A stretch of 64,000 bases of DNA from NCBI GenBank assembly GCA_905200545.1, contig CAJKKQ010000004.1:102793-166792 (forward strand), read 5' to 3'. Source of the DNA: an uncultured Oscillibacter sp. Lineage in GTDB: Bacteria > Bacillota > Clostridia > Oscillospirales > Oscillospiraceae. The notes beneath the pieces are model-generated. The model was not told where the DNA came from. It was given only the letters and a program-made list of their open reading frames with translations, and ran no database searches. The position numbers were made by a program, and so were the translations under genes. How positions within the stretch are numbered: the first letter of the stretch is position 1; each line of letters begins with the position of its first letter. Shown here one piece after another: positions 53,036 through 61,459 of the stretch.

Positions 53036-53074
53036 AATTGAATTTATTTTACACAATTCCTGCCAAAGCGTCAA
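53036..53074 (-). promoter_or_regulatory. Promoter of the LarA-GntP-UxaA operon with overlapping inverted repeat
   Basis: Minus strand TTGACG (53074-53069), a 17-bp spacer and TAAAAT (53051-53046). An inverted repeat AATTG-N13-CAATT (53036-53058) covers the -10, a likely operator for a repressor not encoded nearby. Confidence 0.7.
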
Positions 53075-53114
53075 GGCCGCCGGTACAAGTCTGCACTTTT
53101 TGTGCCTCTTACAC

Positions 53115-53147
53115 AAAAAACGGGGGGCCGCATTCCGGTCCCCCCGT
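53115..53147 (-). terminator. Terminator after the SGNH hydrolase gene
   Basis: ACGGGGGGACC / GGCCCCCCGT stem followed on the minus strand by TTTTTTGTG. Confidence 0.88.
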
Positions 53148-53161
53148 CCCTTATGCTGTTT

Positions 53162-54064
53162 TTATCCGTCCACCGGATGTTCCTTCAGATATTGCAGCCA
53201 GGCCCGGCAGCCGGCGGGATTGAGATGTATGCCCTCAAAGGTCAAATCGGCCCGCAGGCAGCCCGTCTCATCAGACACCGCAGAGGCAACATCCAGGTAC
53301 ACGCAGCCCTTCTCCTGCGCCAGATCCTCCAGCAGGGCGTTATACTCCCGGATCCGGGCGTTGTTGACGTAGGTCTTCTTGTCGTCCTGGGCCTGAGATA
53401 CCGGCAGGATGGACTGGATCACCACCGTGGCGTCCGGATGATCGGTCTGGATCCGGTCAATGACCTTTTCATACTGATCCCGGAAAGTCTGTGAGGACAC
53501 CCAGCCCAGCTCGTTGACCCCCAGCATGACATAAACCTTGCTGCACTCCATCCCGGTGAGGGCATCCATAATGGGCACCTTGCCCGCCGCCGTCTGCTCC
53601 GTGGCCTTGGTAAAGACGCTGGACACCGTGGCTCCCACCGAATAGAGGTATTGCCCCTCCTTCAATCCGCTGTAAAGGTGGAACCCCTCCGTACGGGAAT
53701 CCCCCACAAACACGGTGTCGGAAAAGTATGTATCCTCCACAGGGGCCGCCGTCTCCGGAGGCGTTACGGTCTCCTCCTGCACGGCCGGTGCCTCCGGCTG
53801 TTCCGCTGTCTGCTCCTTGTCCTGCGTCTTCTGCCTGGGAGCCTCCCGGACCAGCTGCCGCTTTTCCGGCATCCTGCCGTCTGTGGAGGCCACAGTCTCC
53901 GTGGGTTCCGCCGCCGCAGTACTGACGCCGCGGCTTTGATTTTCCAACGTGGCCGCCACCACGGAAACACACGGAACCAGCAAAGCACAAAGGGCCGCTG
54001 CCAGCATCAGCGTCCCCAGCACCCGGACGCCGCTTCTTTTTTCTCTTTGCCGTCTTCTTTTCAT
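53162..54064 (-). CDS. Membrane-anchored SGNH/GDSL hydrolase
   Basis: A 300-residue protein. One N-terminal membrane segment (VLGTLMLAAALCALLVPCVS) is followed by a Thr/Glu/Pro-rich extracellular linker to about residue 110 and an SGNH esterase domain. Block I is VFVGDSRTEGF (Ser nucleophile), a VMLGVNELGW Asn/Gly block and block V EGIHLNPAG with the catalytic His and nearby Asp. Family members deacylate cell-wall polysaccharides or lipids. AAAGGAGCGG precedes the ATG. Confidence 0.9.
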   Translation of the reverse strand: MKRRRQREKRSGVRVLGTLMLAAALCALLVPCVSVVAATLENQSRGVSTAAAEPTETVASTDGRMPEKRQLVREAPRQKTQDKEQTAEQPEAPAVQEETVTPPETAAPVEDTYFSDTVFVGDSRTEGFHLYSGLKEGQYLYSVGATVSSVFTKATEQTAAGKVPIMDALTGMECSKVYVMLGVNELGWVSSQTFRDQYEKVIDRIQTDHPDATVVIQSILPVSQAQDDKKTYVNNARIREYNALLEDLAQEKGCVYLDVASAVSDETGCLRADLTFEGIHLNPAGCRAWLQYLKEHPVDG

Positions 54065-54175
54065 GTGATCCGCTCCTTTACCGTGGCTCCTCGACTTCTT
54101 TCTACTATATTAGACGCGCGGGAGGAAAAAAAGTCGAAACAATTTGTTGAAAAAACAGTATCAAATTGGAGACAG

Positions 54176-54213
54176 TAAAAGAGAGCGGGAAGACGGCCTT
54201 CCGTCTCCCCGCT
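54176..54213 (-). terminator. Terminator after the amino-acid symporter gene
   Basis: GAGCGGGGAGACGG / CCGTCTTCCCGCTC stem followed on minus by TCTTTTACTG. Confidence 0.85.
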
Positions 54214-54236
54214 CCACAGGGCGGCTCCCTTTGTGA

Positions 54237-55472
54237 TTACTTCTTCAAAGCGGCAGCCTTGCCGTCTTCCCAGCGGGTGACGCAGACGGAGCAGGCGATG
54301 TCGCCGGTGACATTCAGGCAGGTGCGGCCCATGTCGAAGAGACGGTCCACAGCCACGATGAGGCCGATGTAATCCACGGGGATGTTGATGGCCTCCAGCA
54401 CCATGGCCAGCATGATCATGCCGGCGCCGGAGACACCTGCGGTACCGATGGAGGCCAGGGTGGCGGTGACCACCACCAGCACCATCTGGCCGATGGTCAG
54501 GTCCATACCGGAGCAGGCCGCCAGGAACACGGTGGCCACGCACTGATAGATGGCGGTACCATCCATGTTGACGGTGGCGCCCAGAGGCAGGACGAAGGCG
54601 GCGATATCCTTGTCGGCGCCCAGTTCCTCAGCGCACTCCTTGGAAACCGGCAGCGTCGCGGCAGAGGAGGTGGTGGTGAAGGCGAACATCATGGCCGCCG
54701 CCGCCCCCTTGAAGAACCGGATGGGGCTCATGCCGGCGAAGGCCTTGGCGGAGAGGGAATAGACCACCACGGCGTGGATGATGTATCCGATATAGGCGCA
54801 GCCGATAACCAGAGCCAGGGAACCCAGGATCTCGGCGCCCTGGGTAGCCACCACCCAGGACATATAGGCGAAAACGCCGATGGGGCTCAGGGCAATGATG
54901 AAGTCCATCAGACGGTTGATGACCTCATTGGCAGAGGAGACGATATCCCGGCACAGCTTGCCCTTCTCGCCGGCCGCCATGATGGCGCCGCCGAAGAACA
55001 GGGCAATGACGATCACCTGCAGCATGTTGGCGGTACGGAAGGCCTCCCACATGTTGGAGGGGAAGATGCTCACCAGGGTAGCCATAAAGCCGTCGAACTC
55101 CGCGGCCTCATAAGTGGCGCTGCCCAGCTCCTGGCTGAGATCCGGGAACAGTCCGGCGCCGTTGAACACATTGGCCAGCACCAGGCCGATGACGCAGGCG
55201 ATGGCGGTGGTGACCAGGAAGTACAAAACCGTCTTCCAGCCCACGGCGCCCACTTTCTTCATATCATCCATGGACAAGATGCCGTCGATCATGGAGATCA
55301 GCACCACAGGCACAACGATGAACTTCAGCAGGTTCACGAAGATATCGCCAAAGGGCTTGATGTAATCTGCGGTGATGCTGGACAACCCTGCAGCACCCAG
55401 GACAGCGCCCACCACAATGCCCAGCAGCAGGGCAATGAGAATCTGTACAGGCAGGCTGACTTTTTTCTTCAT
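54237..55472 (-). CDS. Dicarboxylate/amino acid:cation symporter (DAACS, GltT/GltP type)
   Basis: A 411-residue membrane carrier for glutamate/aspartate or C4-dicarboxylates driven by Na+ or H+. The re-entrant loop AFTTTSSAATLPVS, the substrate/Na+ segment GATVNMDGTAIYQ and GTAGVSGAGMIM are all present. ATG at 55472 sits nine bases after GGAGAGG. The aspartate racemase gene just upstream on the same strand suggests aspartate or glutamate as substrate. Confidence 0.93.
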   Translation of the reverse strand: MKKKVSLPVQILIALLLGIVVGAVLGAAGLSSITADYIKPFGDIFVNLLKFIVVPVVLISMIDGILSMDDMKKVGAVGWKTVLYFLVTTAIACVIGLVLANVFNGAGLFPDLSQELGSATYEAAEFDGFMATLVSIFPSNMWEAFRTANMLQVIVIALFFGGAIMAAGEKGKLCRDIVSSANEVINRLMDFIIALSPIGVFAYMSWVVATQGAEILGSLALVIGCAYIGYIIHAVVVYSLSAKAFAGMSPIRFFKGAAAAMMFAFTTTSSAATLPVSKECAEELGADKDIAAFVLPLGATVNMDGTAIYQCVATVFLAACSGMDLTIGQMVLVVVTATLASIGTAGVSGAGMIMLAMVLEAINIPVDYIGLIVAVDRLFDMGRTCLNVTGDIACSVCVTRWEDGKAAALKK

Positions 55473-55545
55473 TATCCTCACCTCTCCGATAATTTTCCTC
55501 CCCGGCCTGCGAAAAACACCCCAGGCTGGATTGGATGGTGAGGTT

Positions 55546-55574
55546 ATTATAATGCATTATGAACAATTTGTAAA
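55546..55574 (-). promoter_or_regulatory. Promoter of the amino-acid symporter gene
   Basis: Minus strand TTTACA, a 17-bp spacer and TATAAT. Confidence 0.8.
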
Positions 55575-55689
55575 CGCCAACAGATCCGGTTTTGAGCATT
55601 CCACAAATTTTCCGGATATTATTTTCCGAATTTCGGAAAAATTTCTCACTAAATGGACATTTTCTTTGTCTCTGTCCCTCCCCGGCGTA

Positions 55690-56400
55690 CTACTCCCGGG
55701 GCCGCAGTCCGTAGCCGCAAAATGACACGGCCCGGCGGGCAAGCTCCTCTGTGGGATCCACGGCAGGAGCGGTGATACGCAGCATGGAAAAGGCCAGAGG
55801 CAGTTCCGTGCAGCCCAGGATGAAGTAGTCCGCACCCCGGCCCGTCATGGCCGCCAGTACGCCACGGAACGCATCCTCCATGGGAGCCAGGGAGCTCCCC
55901 TGCTTGACGCCGTCGTAGATCACCTGCATCAGCACATCCCGCTCCGCCTCCTCCGGCAGAAGATACGGTACGCCGTGCTCTTCCAGGGTATGGCTGTAGA
56001 TGCCGCTCTCCAGCGTCCCCCGGGTGGCCAGCACGCCGGCGGTTTTGCCGGGGAAGCGCTCCCGGCAGGTGTCGGCCGCCGCCTCCAGCATACTCAAAAA
56101 GGGCACCGGCGTCAGGGGCTGGAGCCGGGGGAGAAAATAGTGCGCAGTGTTGCAGGGCATGATGAGGCAGTCCGCTCCGCACGCCGTCAGCTTCCGGACG
56201 GAATCCGCCATCTGGGGCACCGGATCGGGCCCGCCCCGTAAAATGGCCGCCGTGCGGTCGGGAATGGCGGCATTGGAGTCGATATACACCCGGACGTGGT
56301 CATTGTCGCAGGATGCGTCGGTACACGCCACGATTTTCCGGTAAAGATCCACCGTGGCCATAGGCCCCATACCGCCGATGATGCCGATACTCTTTTTCAT
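55690..56400 (-). CDS. Aspartate/glutamate racemase family protein
   Basis: A 236-residue cofactor-independent racemase. The two catalytic cysteines are in IMPCNTAHYF and ILGCTELPLA, and the start SIGIIGGMGPMATVDLYRKI is typical of aspartate racemase. The product would be D-aspartate (or D-glutamate) for cell-wall cross-bridges or signalling. ATG at 56400 has AGGAGG nine to ten bases upstream; a longer frame lacks such a site. The symporter gene follows after 217 bp with its own promoter. Confidence 0.92.
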   Translation of the reverse strand: MKKSIGIIGGMGPMATVDLYRKIVACTDASCDNDHVRVYIDSNAAIPDRTAAILRGGPDPVPQMADSVRKLTACGADCLIMPCNTAHYFLPRLQPLTPVPFLSMLEAAADTCRERFPGKTAGVLATRGTLESGIYSHTLEEHGVPYLLPEEAERDVLMQVIYDGVKQGSSLAPMEDAFRGVLAAMTGRGADYFILGCTELPLAFSMLRITAPAVDPTEELARRAVSFCGYGLRPRE

Positions 56401-56482
56401 ATTGACTGTTCCTCCTTTTGCGGCGCCAAGGCATCCATCCGGCCTCCGCCGCAGCGGGCCGGTGCCTGGGTTCCATGGTTCC

Positions 56483-56516
56483 AAAAAAACAGCACCCCTG
56501 CCTTCCGGCAGGGGTG
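56483..56516 (-). terminator. Terminator after the nucleotidyltransferase gene
   Basis: CACCCCTGCC GGAA GGCAGGGGTG (read on minus) followed by CTGTTTTTTT. Confidence 0.9.
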
Positions 56517-56526
56517 GGATGAGCCG

Positions 56527-57444
56527 TTATTCCCGGAGGCTCTCAGGATAGGCACCGGTCTCATGGAGACGGCGCAGCTCCTGGGCCACCACCTCCCGAT
56601 CCTGTCGGTAGGTCATGCCGAACCAACGGTCGGCGGAGTGGAGGACGGAAACCTCCAAAGCCCCCTTCTGCATCTGCTGATCCACCATCATGGGCAGCAG
56701 GCACTCGGCCTTAATATTGTCTCCGGCCTCGTTGCGCAGGAAATCCTCAAAATATGTCTTCAGCGCCGGGAAGATGCTGGGGGCAAAGCCCCAGAAATTC
56801 ATGGACACCACCGTGTCCGGCGCCAGAGGCCGGTCCTCCGCCAGATCCCGCAGCGTCCCGTCGGGATAGAGCTGAACCTTCAGGGCCTCCCGCACCGTCT
56901 GAAGCTTGCCGTCCCGGACGGTACACACGCCCCGGGAGACGGTGCCGTGAAGGCTGGCGGTATTTTTGAGCAGATAGCCCACCATGGTGGCTTTGCCCTG
57001 GGCAGGCAGGCGCACCAGCTCCTCATAGATGGTACGGTAGGCGTCGATGCCGTAGTAATCGTCGGCATTGATGACGCAGCAGGGCTCGTGAACCACGTCC
57101 GCCGCGCACAGCAGCGCGTGGACCGTGCCGAAGGGCTTGGTGCGCTCCGGCGGGATCTGGTAAAAGTCCGGCACGGAGGAGAAATCCTGATAGGCGTAAG
57201 CCACCTCCACCGGGCTTCCGTCCCGGGCGGTCTTTTTGGCCAGGTAGCCGCCGCAGATGTGCTCCATCATCTCCCGCATCTCCGGTTTGATGATGAAGAC
57301 GATCTTGTTGAACCCCGCCCGCAAGGCATCGTAAATGGAATACTCCATCAAGATCTCGTTGTGGGGGCCAATGCCGTCCACCTGCTTGCTCCCCCCATAG
57401 CGGGAGCCCAGGCCTGCTGCCATGATGACCAGTGAAACTTTCAT
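56527..57444 (-). CDS. Sugar-phosphate nucleotidyltransferase family protein
   Basis: A 305-residue GT-A-fold nucleotidyltransferase. The N-terminal MAAGLGSRYGGSKQ motif binds the nucleotide and the mid-domain VINADDYYG holds the metal Asp. Family members activate sugar-1-phosphates as UDP- or dTDP-sugars; exact sugar and nucleotide are not clear because neighbours give no pathway. AAGGAGCGG precedes the ATG. It is monocistronic and divergent from the Fur-family gene. Confidence 0.85.
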   Translation of the reverse strand: MKVSLVIMAAGLGSRYGGSKQVDGIGPHNEILMEYSIYDALRAGFNKIVFIIKPEMREMMEHICGGYLAKKTARDGSPVEVAYAYQDFSSVPDFYQIPPERTKPFGTVHALLCAADVVHEPCCVINADDYYGIDAYRTIYEELVRLPAQGKATMVGYLLKNTASLHGTVSRGVCTVRDGKLQTVREALKVQLYPDGTLRDLAEDRPLAPDTVVSMNFWGFAPSIFPALKTYFEDFLRNEAGDNIKAECLLPMMVDQQMQKGALEVSVLHSADRWFGMTYRQDREVVAQELRRLHETGAYPESLRE

Positions 57445-57535
57445 CGTTCCGCTCCTTATTTTCGTATTACGCTCTCTTGCGCAATCTTTTCCTCTGCCTG
57501 TACCATACCCTATTTCCAGGATTTTTTCAACCGTC

Positions 57536-57563
57536 TTGACTTTTTTTTACGGGGGGCTATAAT
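57536..57563 (+). promoter_or_regulatory. Promoter of the Fur-family/ZnuCB operon
   Basis: TTGACT, a 16-bp spacer and TATAAT, 38 bp before the regulator's start codon. Confidence 0.8.
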
Positions 57564-57565
57564 AC

Positions 57566-57584
57566 GATAATGATTTTCATTTTC
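57566..57584 (+). promoter_or_regulatory. Fur-family box
   Basis: GATAATGATTTTCATTTTC matches 17 of 19 positions of the classical Fur box and starts two bases after the -10, so bound repressor would block transcription. Confidence 0.75.
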
Positions 57585-57600
57585 AAATCAGGAGGCAGCC

Positions 57601-58017
57601 ATGCCATACAGCACCAAACAACAGCAGGCAGTCCTGCGCTGCCTGGAAAGCCGTGAGTCTGAGGCTCTCTCCGCCCAGGAGCTGGCGGAGGAGCTGCGCC
57701 GGGAGGGTTTTTCCGTGGGGCTCGCCACCATATACCGCCAGCTGGAGCGGCTGGAGGAGGCGGGAGTCGTCCACAAGGTGAACACCGAAAGCGGCGCCTT
57801 TTACCTCTACTGCTCCCACGGGGAGGGGCGCCGGGACTGCTTTTTGCTCAAGTGCCAGCGCTGCGGCCGGATCCGCCACCTGGACTGCGACCATCTCAAA
57901 GATCTTTACGAACATCTGGAAACCGCGCACCACTTCCGCATCGACCCCCGGCGGACTCTCTTCACTGGGCTTTGTGAGGAGTGTGCCCGGGAGGAGGACA
58001 CCCATGGAAACCAATGA
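57601..58017 (+). CDS. Fur family metal-responsive regulator (Zur/Fur type)
   Basis: A 138-residue repressor. An N-terminal winged helix (LSAQELAEELRREGFSVGLATIYRQLERLEEAGVVHKV) precedes a dimer domain with the structural zinc CxxC pairs KCQRCGR and LCEECAR, and metal-site histidines (YCSHGEGRRDCF; HLDCDH). It is co-transcribed with ATPase and permease genes of a ZnuBC-type importer, so zinc (Zur) or manganese sensing is more likely than iron, though the operator looks like a Fur box. GGAGG precedes the ATG. Its last 14 bp overlap the ATPase gene. Confidence 0.92.
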   Translation: MPYSTKQQQAVLRCLESRESEALSAQELAEELRREGFSVGLATIYRQLERLEEAGVVHKVNTESGAFYLYCSHGEGRRDCFLLKCQRCGRIRHLDCDHLKDLYEHLETAHHFRIDPRRTLFTGLCEECAREEDTHGNQ

Positions 58018-58717
58018 ACTGATCGTCTGCCGGGACGTATCTCTGGGCTATGAGGGGCAGAGCGTCCTGAACCACCTGGACCTCACCATCCGGGCGGGGG
58101 ATTACCTTTGCATCGTGGGAGACAACGGCTCCGGCAAGTCCACCCTGCTGCGGGGCCTTCTGGGCCTGCTTGCCCCCCTCTCCGGCACCATCGACCGTTC
58201 GCCGGAGCTCCAGCGGGGCGCCATCGGCTACCTGCCCCAGCAGACCCGGGCCCAGCGGGACTTCCCCGCCACTGTGTATGAGGTGGTGCTCTCCGGCTGC
58301 CTGAACCAGAAAAAGACCCGGTTTTTCTACTCCGCCGCCCAGAAGTCCGCGGCCCTCATGAACCTGGGCAAGCTGGGGGTTCTGGAGCTCAAGGACCAGT
58401 GCTACCGGGATCTCTCCGGCGGCCAGCAGCAGCGGGTGCTGCTGGCCCGGGCCCTGTGCGCCGCCTCCAAGCTGCTGATTCTGGATGAGCCCATCACCGG
58501 GCTGGATCCCGCCGCCGCCCAGGACCTGTACAAGATCCTCAGCTACCTCAACCGCAAGGAGGGCATGGCCGTGGTCATGGTGACCCACGATCTCAAGGCC
58601 GCCCTGCAGAGCACCCGCACAGTGCTCCACATCGGCCGCAGCAGCTATTTTCTCGGCTCCGCGGCGGACTATCTCGCCTCCCCCTTGGGGAAGCGCTTTC
58701 AGGAGGTGGAGGGATGA
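58004..58717 (+). CDS. Metal ABC transporter ATP-binding protein (ZnuC-type)
   Basis: A 237-residue ABC ATPase of the metal-ion (MZT) family. Walker A is GDNGSGKST, the signature is LSGGQQQRVL, Walker B is LLILDEPITGLD and the switch His is in VTHDL. ATG at 58004 with GGAGG upstream overlaps the regulator gene; its end overlaps the permease as ATGA. It energises uptake of zinc or manganese. Confidence 0.93.
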   Translation: METNELIVCRDVSLGYEGQSVLNHLDLTIRAGDYLCIVGDNGSGKSTLLRGLLGLLAPLSGTIDRSPELQRGAIGYLPQQTRAQRDFPATVYEVVLSGCLNQKKTRFFYSAAQKSAALMNLGKLGVLELKDQCYRDLSGGQQQRVLLARALCAASKLLILDEPITGLDPAAAQDLYKILSYLNRKEGMAVVMVTHDLKAALQSTRTVLHIGRSSYFLGSAADYLASPLGKRFQEVEG

Positions 58718-59526
58718 GTCTTCTGGAGATGTTTTCCTATCCCTTCATGCAGCGGGCCCTGGCGGCAGGCATTCTGGTGTCCCTGTGCGCCGCCTTGCTG
58801 GGAGTACCCCTGGTGCTCAAGCGGTACTCCATGATCGGCGACGGCCTCTCCCACGTCTCTTTCGGCGCCCTGGCCATCGCCGTGGCCCTGGGGGTGACGC
58901 CCTTGTACTTCTCCATCCCTGTGGTGATCCTGGCGGCCTTCTTCCTGCTGCGCATGGCCAGCCATCCCCGCTGGAACAGCGACGCCGCCGTGGCGGTGAT
59001 GAGCGCCTCGTCCCTGGCGGTGGGCATCATGGTCATCTCCTTTACCACCGGCATGACCACCGATGTGGATAACTACATGTTCGGCAGCGTTCTGGCCATG
59101 ACGGAGGCGGATGTGGTGCTCTCCGTGCTGCTCTCCCTGGCGGTGCTGGCCTGGTTCGTGCTCTTCTATCACAAACTCTTCGCCGTCACCTTTGACGAGA
59201 GCTTCTCCCGGGCCACCGGTCTGAAGGTAGACCGCTACAACACCCTTTTGTCGGTACTCACTGCCCTGACCATCGTGCTGGGCATGCGGATGATGGGCGC
59301 TATGCTGATCTCCTCCCTGGTGATCTTCCCGGCCCTCACCGCCATGCGTTTGTTCAAAAGCTTCCGGGGGGTGGTGACCTGCGCCGGCATCACCTCTGTG
59401 GTGTGCTTCTGTGTGGGCCTCACGGTCTCCTGGGTATGGTCCACGCCGGTGGGTGCCTCGGTGGTGGCGGCCAATCTGGCCCTTTTTCTCCTCTCCTGCG
59501 CCCTGCGGGCCATCCAAAATCGGTAA
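58714..59526 (+). CDS. Metal ABC transporter permease (ZnuB-type)
   Basis: A 270-residue integral membrane protein with about eight helices in the ABC-3 (ZnuB/MntB) family (RALAAGILVSLCAALLGVPLVLKRYSMIGDGLSHVSFGALA; GMRMMGAMLISSLVIFPALTAMRL). The usual binding-protein gene (znuA) is missing from the operon and from the window, so it must be elsewhere. A terminator follows. Confidence 0.93.
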   Translation: MSLLEMFSYPFMQRALAAGILVSLCAALLGVPLVLKRYSMIGDGLSHVSFGALAIAVALGVTPLYFSIPVVILAAFFLLRMASHPRWNSDAAVAVMSASSLAVGIMVISFTTGMTTDVDNYMFGSVLAMTEADVVLSVLLSLAVLAWFVLFYHKLFAVTFDESFSRATGLKVDRYNTLLSVLTALTIVLGMRMMGAMLISSLVIFPALTAMRLFKSFRGVVTCAGITSVVCFCVGLTVSWVWSTPVGASVVAANLALFLLSCALRAIQNR

Positions 59527-59533
59527 TTTTGAC

Positions 59534-59572
59534 GCCGGAGGCACGGTTTTGCCGTGTCTCCGGCATTTTTTC
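59534..59572 (+). terminator. Terminator after the metal transporter operon
   Basis: GCCGGAGGCACGG TTTT GCCGTGTCTCCGGC followed by ATTTTTT. Confidence 0.92.
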
Positions 59573-59606
59573 GGCGGATTTTCCCATAATAATGGCAAGA
59601 AAAGGC

Positions 59607-59635
59607 TTGCGCTTTATGCTCCGCTATGGTATAGT
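59607..59635 (+). promoter_or_regulatory. Promoter of the rimP-nusA-infB operon
   Basis: TTGCGC, a 17-bp spacer and TATAGT. Confidence 0.65.
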
Positions 59636-59662
59636 GCATATGTTAGATGTGTAAGGTATGCG

Positions 59663-59689
59663 GAGTGGACCGGTGGTCCGCTCTTTTTC
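59663..59689 (+). promoter_or_regulatory. Attenuator hairpin in the rimP leader
   Basis: GAGTGGACC GGT GGTCCGCTC followed by TTTTT, lying between the promoter and rimP. A hairpin of this form recurs before rimP in many Firmicutes and may act as a NusA-sensitive attenuator. Confidence 0.65.
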
Positions 59690-59745
59690 TTGACCTTTTT
59701 CCCCTGCTTAAAATTTGCAGGGATTGCCAGTGAGGAGGCGTGTCC

Positions 59746-60207
59746 ATGAAGAAAATCACCGAACTGACTGCGGAGCTGGCGGCTCCCGCCATCGCCGAAC
59801 AGGGCTGCACCCTCTGGGATGTGGAGTACGTCCGGGAGGCAGGCACCTGGTATCTGCGGGTACTGCTGGACAAGGAGGGCGGCGTGGACATTCTGGACTG
59901 TGAGGCCGTGTCCCGGAAGCTCTCGGACCTTCTGGACGAGGCCGACCCCATCGAGGGCAGCTACACCCTGGAGGTGGGCTCCGCCGGCGCCGAGCGCGCC
60001 CTGAAGCGTCCCTCTGATTTCCAGCGTTTTCTGGGCTCTCCCGTGCTGGTGAAGCTCTACCGGAACCTGGAGGGCCGCAAGGAGTTCCCCGGCAAACTCT
60101 CCGCCTACGACGAGGCCACCGGGGACGTCACCATCACCGACGGCTCCGGGGAGCGCACCTTCCCCAAGAAGGACGTGGCCCTGGTCCGCCTGCGGGTGGA
60201 ATTCTAA
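59746..60207 (+). CDS. rimP: Ribosome maturation factor RimP
   Basis: A 153-residue 30S assembly factor. An N-terminal domain (LWDVEYVREAGTWYLRVLLDKEGGVDILDCEAVSRKLSDLLD) with the LEVGSAGAERALKRPSDFQRF turn is followed by a C-terminal SH3-like domain. ATG at 59746 lies seven bases after GAGGAGG; GTG at 59740 is too close. First gene of the conserved rimP-nusA-ylxR-ylxQ-infB operon. Confidence 0.95.
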   Translation: MKKITELTAELAAPAIAEQGCTLWDVEYVREAGTWYLRVLLDKEGGVDILDCEAVSRKLSDLLDEADPIEGSYTLEVGSAGAERALKRPSDFQRFLGSPVLVKLYRNLEGRKEFPGKLSAYDEATGDVTITDGSGERTFPKKDVALVRLRVEF

Positions 60208-60261
60208 AAACACCATCATCCGTCGGAAAAAGACGTATATTATAAAGTAAGGAGCATTACC

Positions 60262-61434
60262 ATGAAAGGCAAAAAGCAAAAGGAGCCCGTGGGCTTCAAC
60301 CCCGCAGAGATCTTTGCCGCCCTGGCCCTGCTGGAGCAGGAGCGGGGCATTCCCCAGAGCTTCATGATGGATAAGATCATCCAGGCTCTGACCACCGCCT
60401 ACAAGCGGGACCATGAGGGTGTGGAAAACGTCATCGTGGACGTGGACGAGGCCCACAAGGATCTGCGCATGTACGTACAGAAGAACGTGGTGGAGGAAGA
60501 GGACTACGTGGATCCCGCCAACGAGATGACCGTGGAGGAGGCCAAGCACCTCTCCGCCAAGTACAACGTGGGCGACATCGTCAACATCCCCGTGGACACC
60601 GTGGAGTTTGGCCGCATCGCCGCCGGAAACGGCAAGCAGGTCATCATCCAGGGCCTGCGGGAGGCCGAGCGGGGCATGGTGTACGACGAGTTCAACTCCA
60701 AGCAGCATGAGATCCTCACCGGCGTGGTGACCCGCATCGATCCCCGCACCGGCAACGTCTCCCTGCGCATCGGCACCGGCAGCGAGTCCACCGAAGCCCT
60801 GCTGCTCTCCGGTGAACAGGTTCCCGGCGAGGAACTCACCGAGGGCAGCCACATCAAGGTCTATGTGGTGGAAGTCCGCCGGTCCACCCGGGGTCCCCAG
60901 ATCCTCATCTCCCGGACCCATCCGGGCCTGGTCAAGCGCCTGTTCGAGCTGGAAGTCCCTGAGATCTACGACGGCACCGTGGAGGTCCGCTCCATCGCCC
61001 GGGAAGCCGGCAGCCGCACCAAAATGGCTGTGTGGTCCAACGATGAGAACGTGGATCCCATCGGCGCCTGCGTGGGCCCCAAGGGCCAGCGGGTAGCTGC
61101 CATCGTGGAAGAGCTGCGGGGCGAGAAGATCGACATCATCAAGTACAGCGAGGATCCCGCCACCTTTATCGCCGCCGCCCTGGCTCCCGCCGACGTGGTG
61201 GATGTGCGCATGGCGGAGGAGGGCAAGGCCTGCCGTGTGCTGGTGCCTGACGATCAGCTGTCCCTGGCTATCGGCAAGGAGGGCCAGAACGCCCGCCTGG
61301 CCGCCCGCCTTACCGGCTACAAGATCGATATCAAGCCTGAGAGCTATCAGGAAGAGGAGCCCGCTGCTTCCCAGGAGGAGGCCCCCGCTCAGGAGGAAGC
61401 CCCCGCTGAGGCTGCGGAGAGCACCGAAGAATAA
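60262..61434 (+). CDS. nusA: Transcription termination/antitermination protein NusA
   Basis: A 390-residue RNA polymerase-binding factor. An N-terminal polymerase-binding domain (1-125), an S1 domain (about 135-200: EILTGVVTRIDPRTGNVSLRIG) and two KH domains (GACVGPKGQRVAAIVEELRGEKIDII; LSLAIGKEGQNARLAARLTGYKIDI) are followed by a short Glu/Ala/Pro-rich tail. AAGGAGC precedes the ATG. It promotes pausing and termination and may act on the leader hairpin of its own operon. Confidence 0.96.
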   Translation: MKGKKQKEPVGFNPAEIFAALALLEQERGIPQSFMMDKIIQALTTAYKRDHEGVENVIVDVDEAHKDLRMYVQKNVVEEEDYVDPANEMTVEEAKHLSAKYNVGDIVNIPVDTVEFGRIAAGNGKQVIIQGLREAERGMVYDEFNSKQHEILTGVVTRIDPRTGNVSLRIGTGSESTEALLLSGEQVPGEELTEGSHIKVYVVEVRRSTRGPQILISRTHPGLVKRLFELEVPEIYDGTVEVRSIAREAGSRTKMAVWSNDENVDPIGACVGPKGQRVAAIVEELRGEKIDIIKYSEDPATFIAAALAPADVVDVRMAEEGKACRVLVPDDQLSLAIGKEGQNARLAARLTGYKIDIKPESYQEEEPAASQEEAPAQEEAPAEAAESTEE

Positions 61435-61459
61435 TTTCCATAGAAAGGCGGCCTGACGG

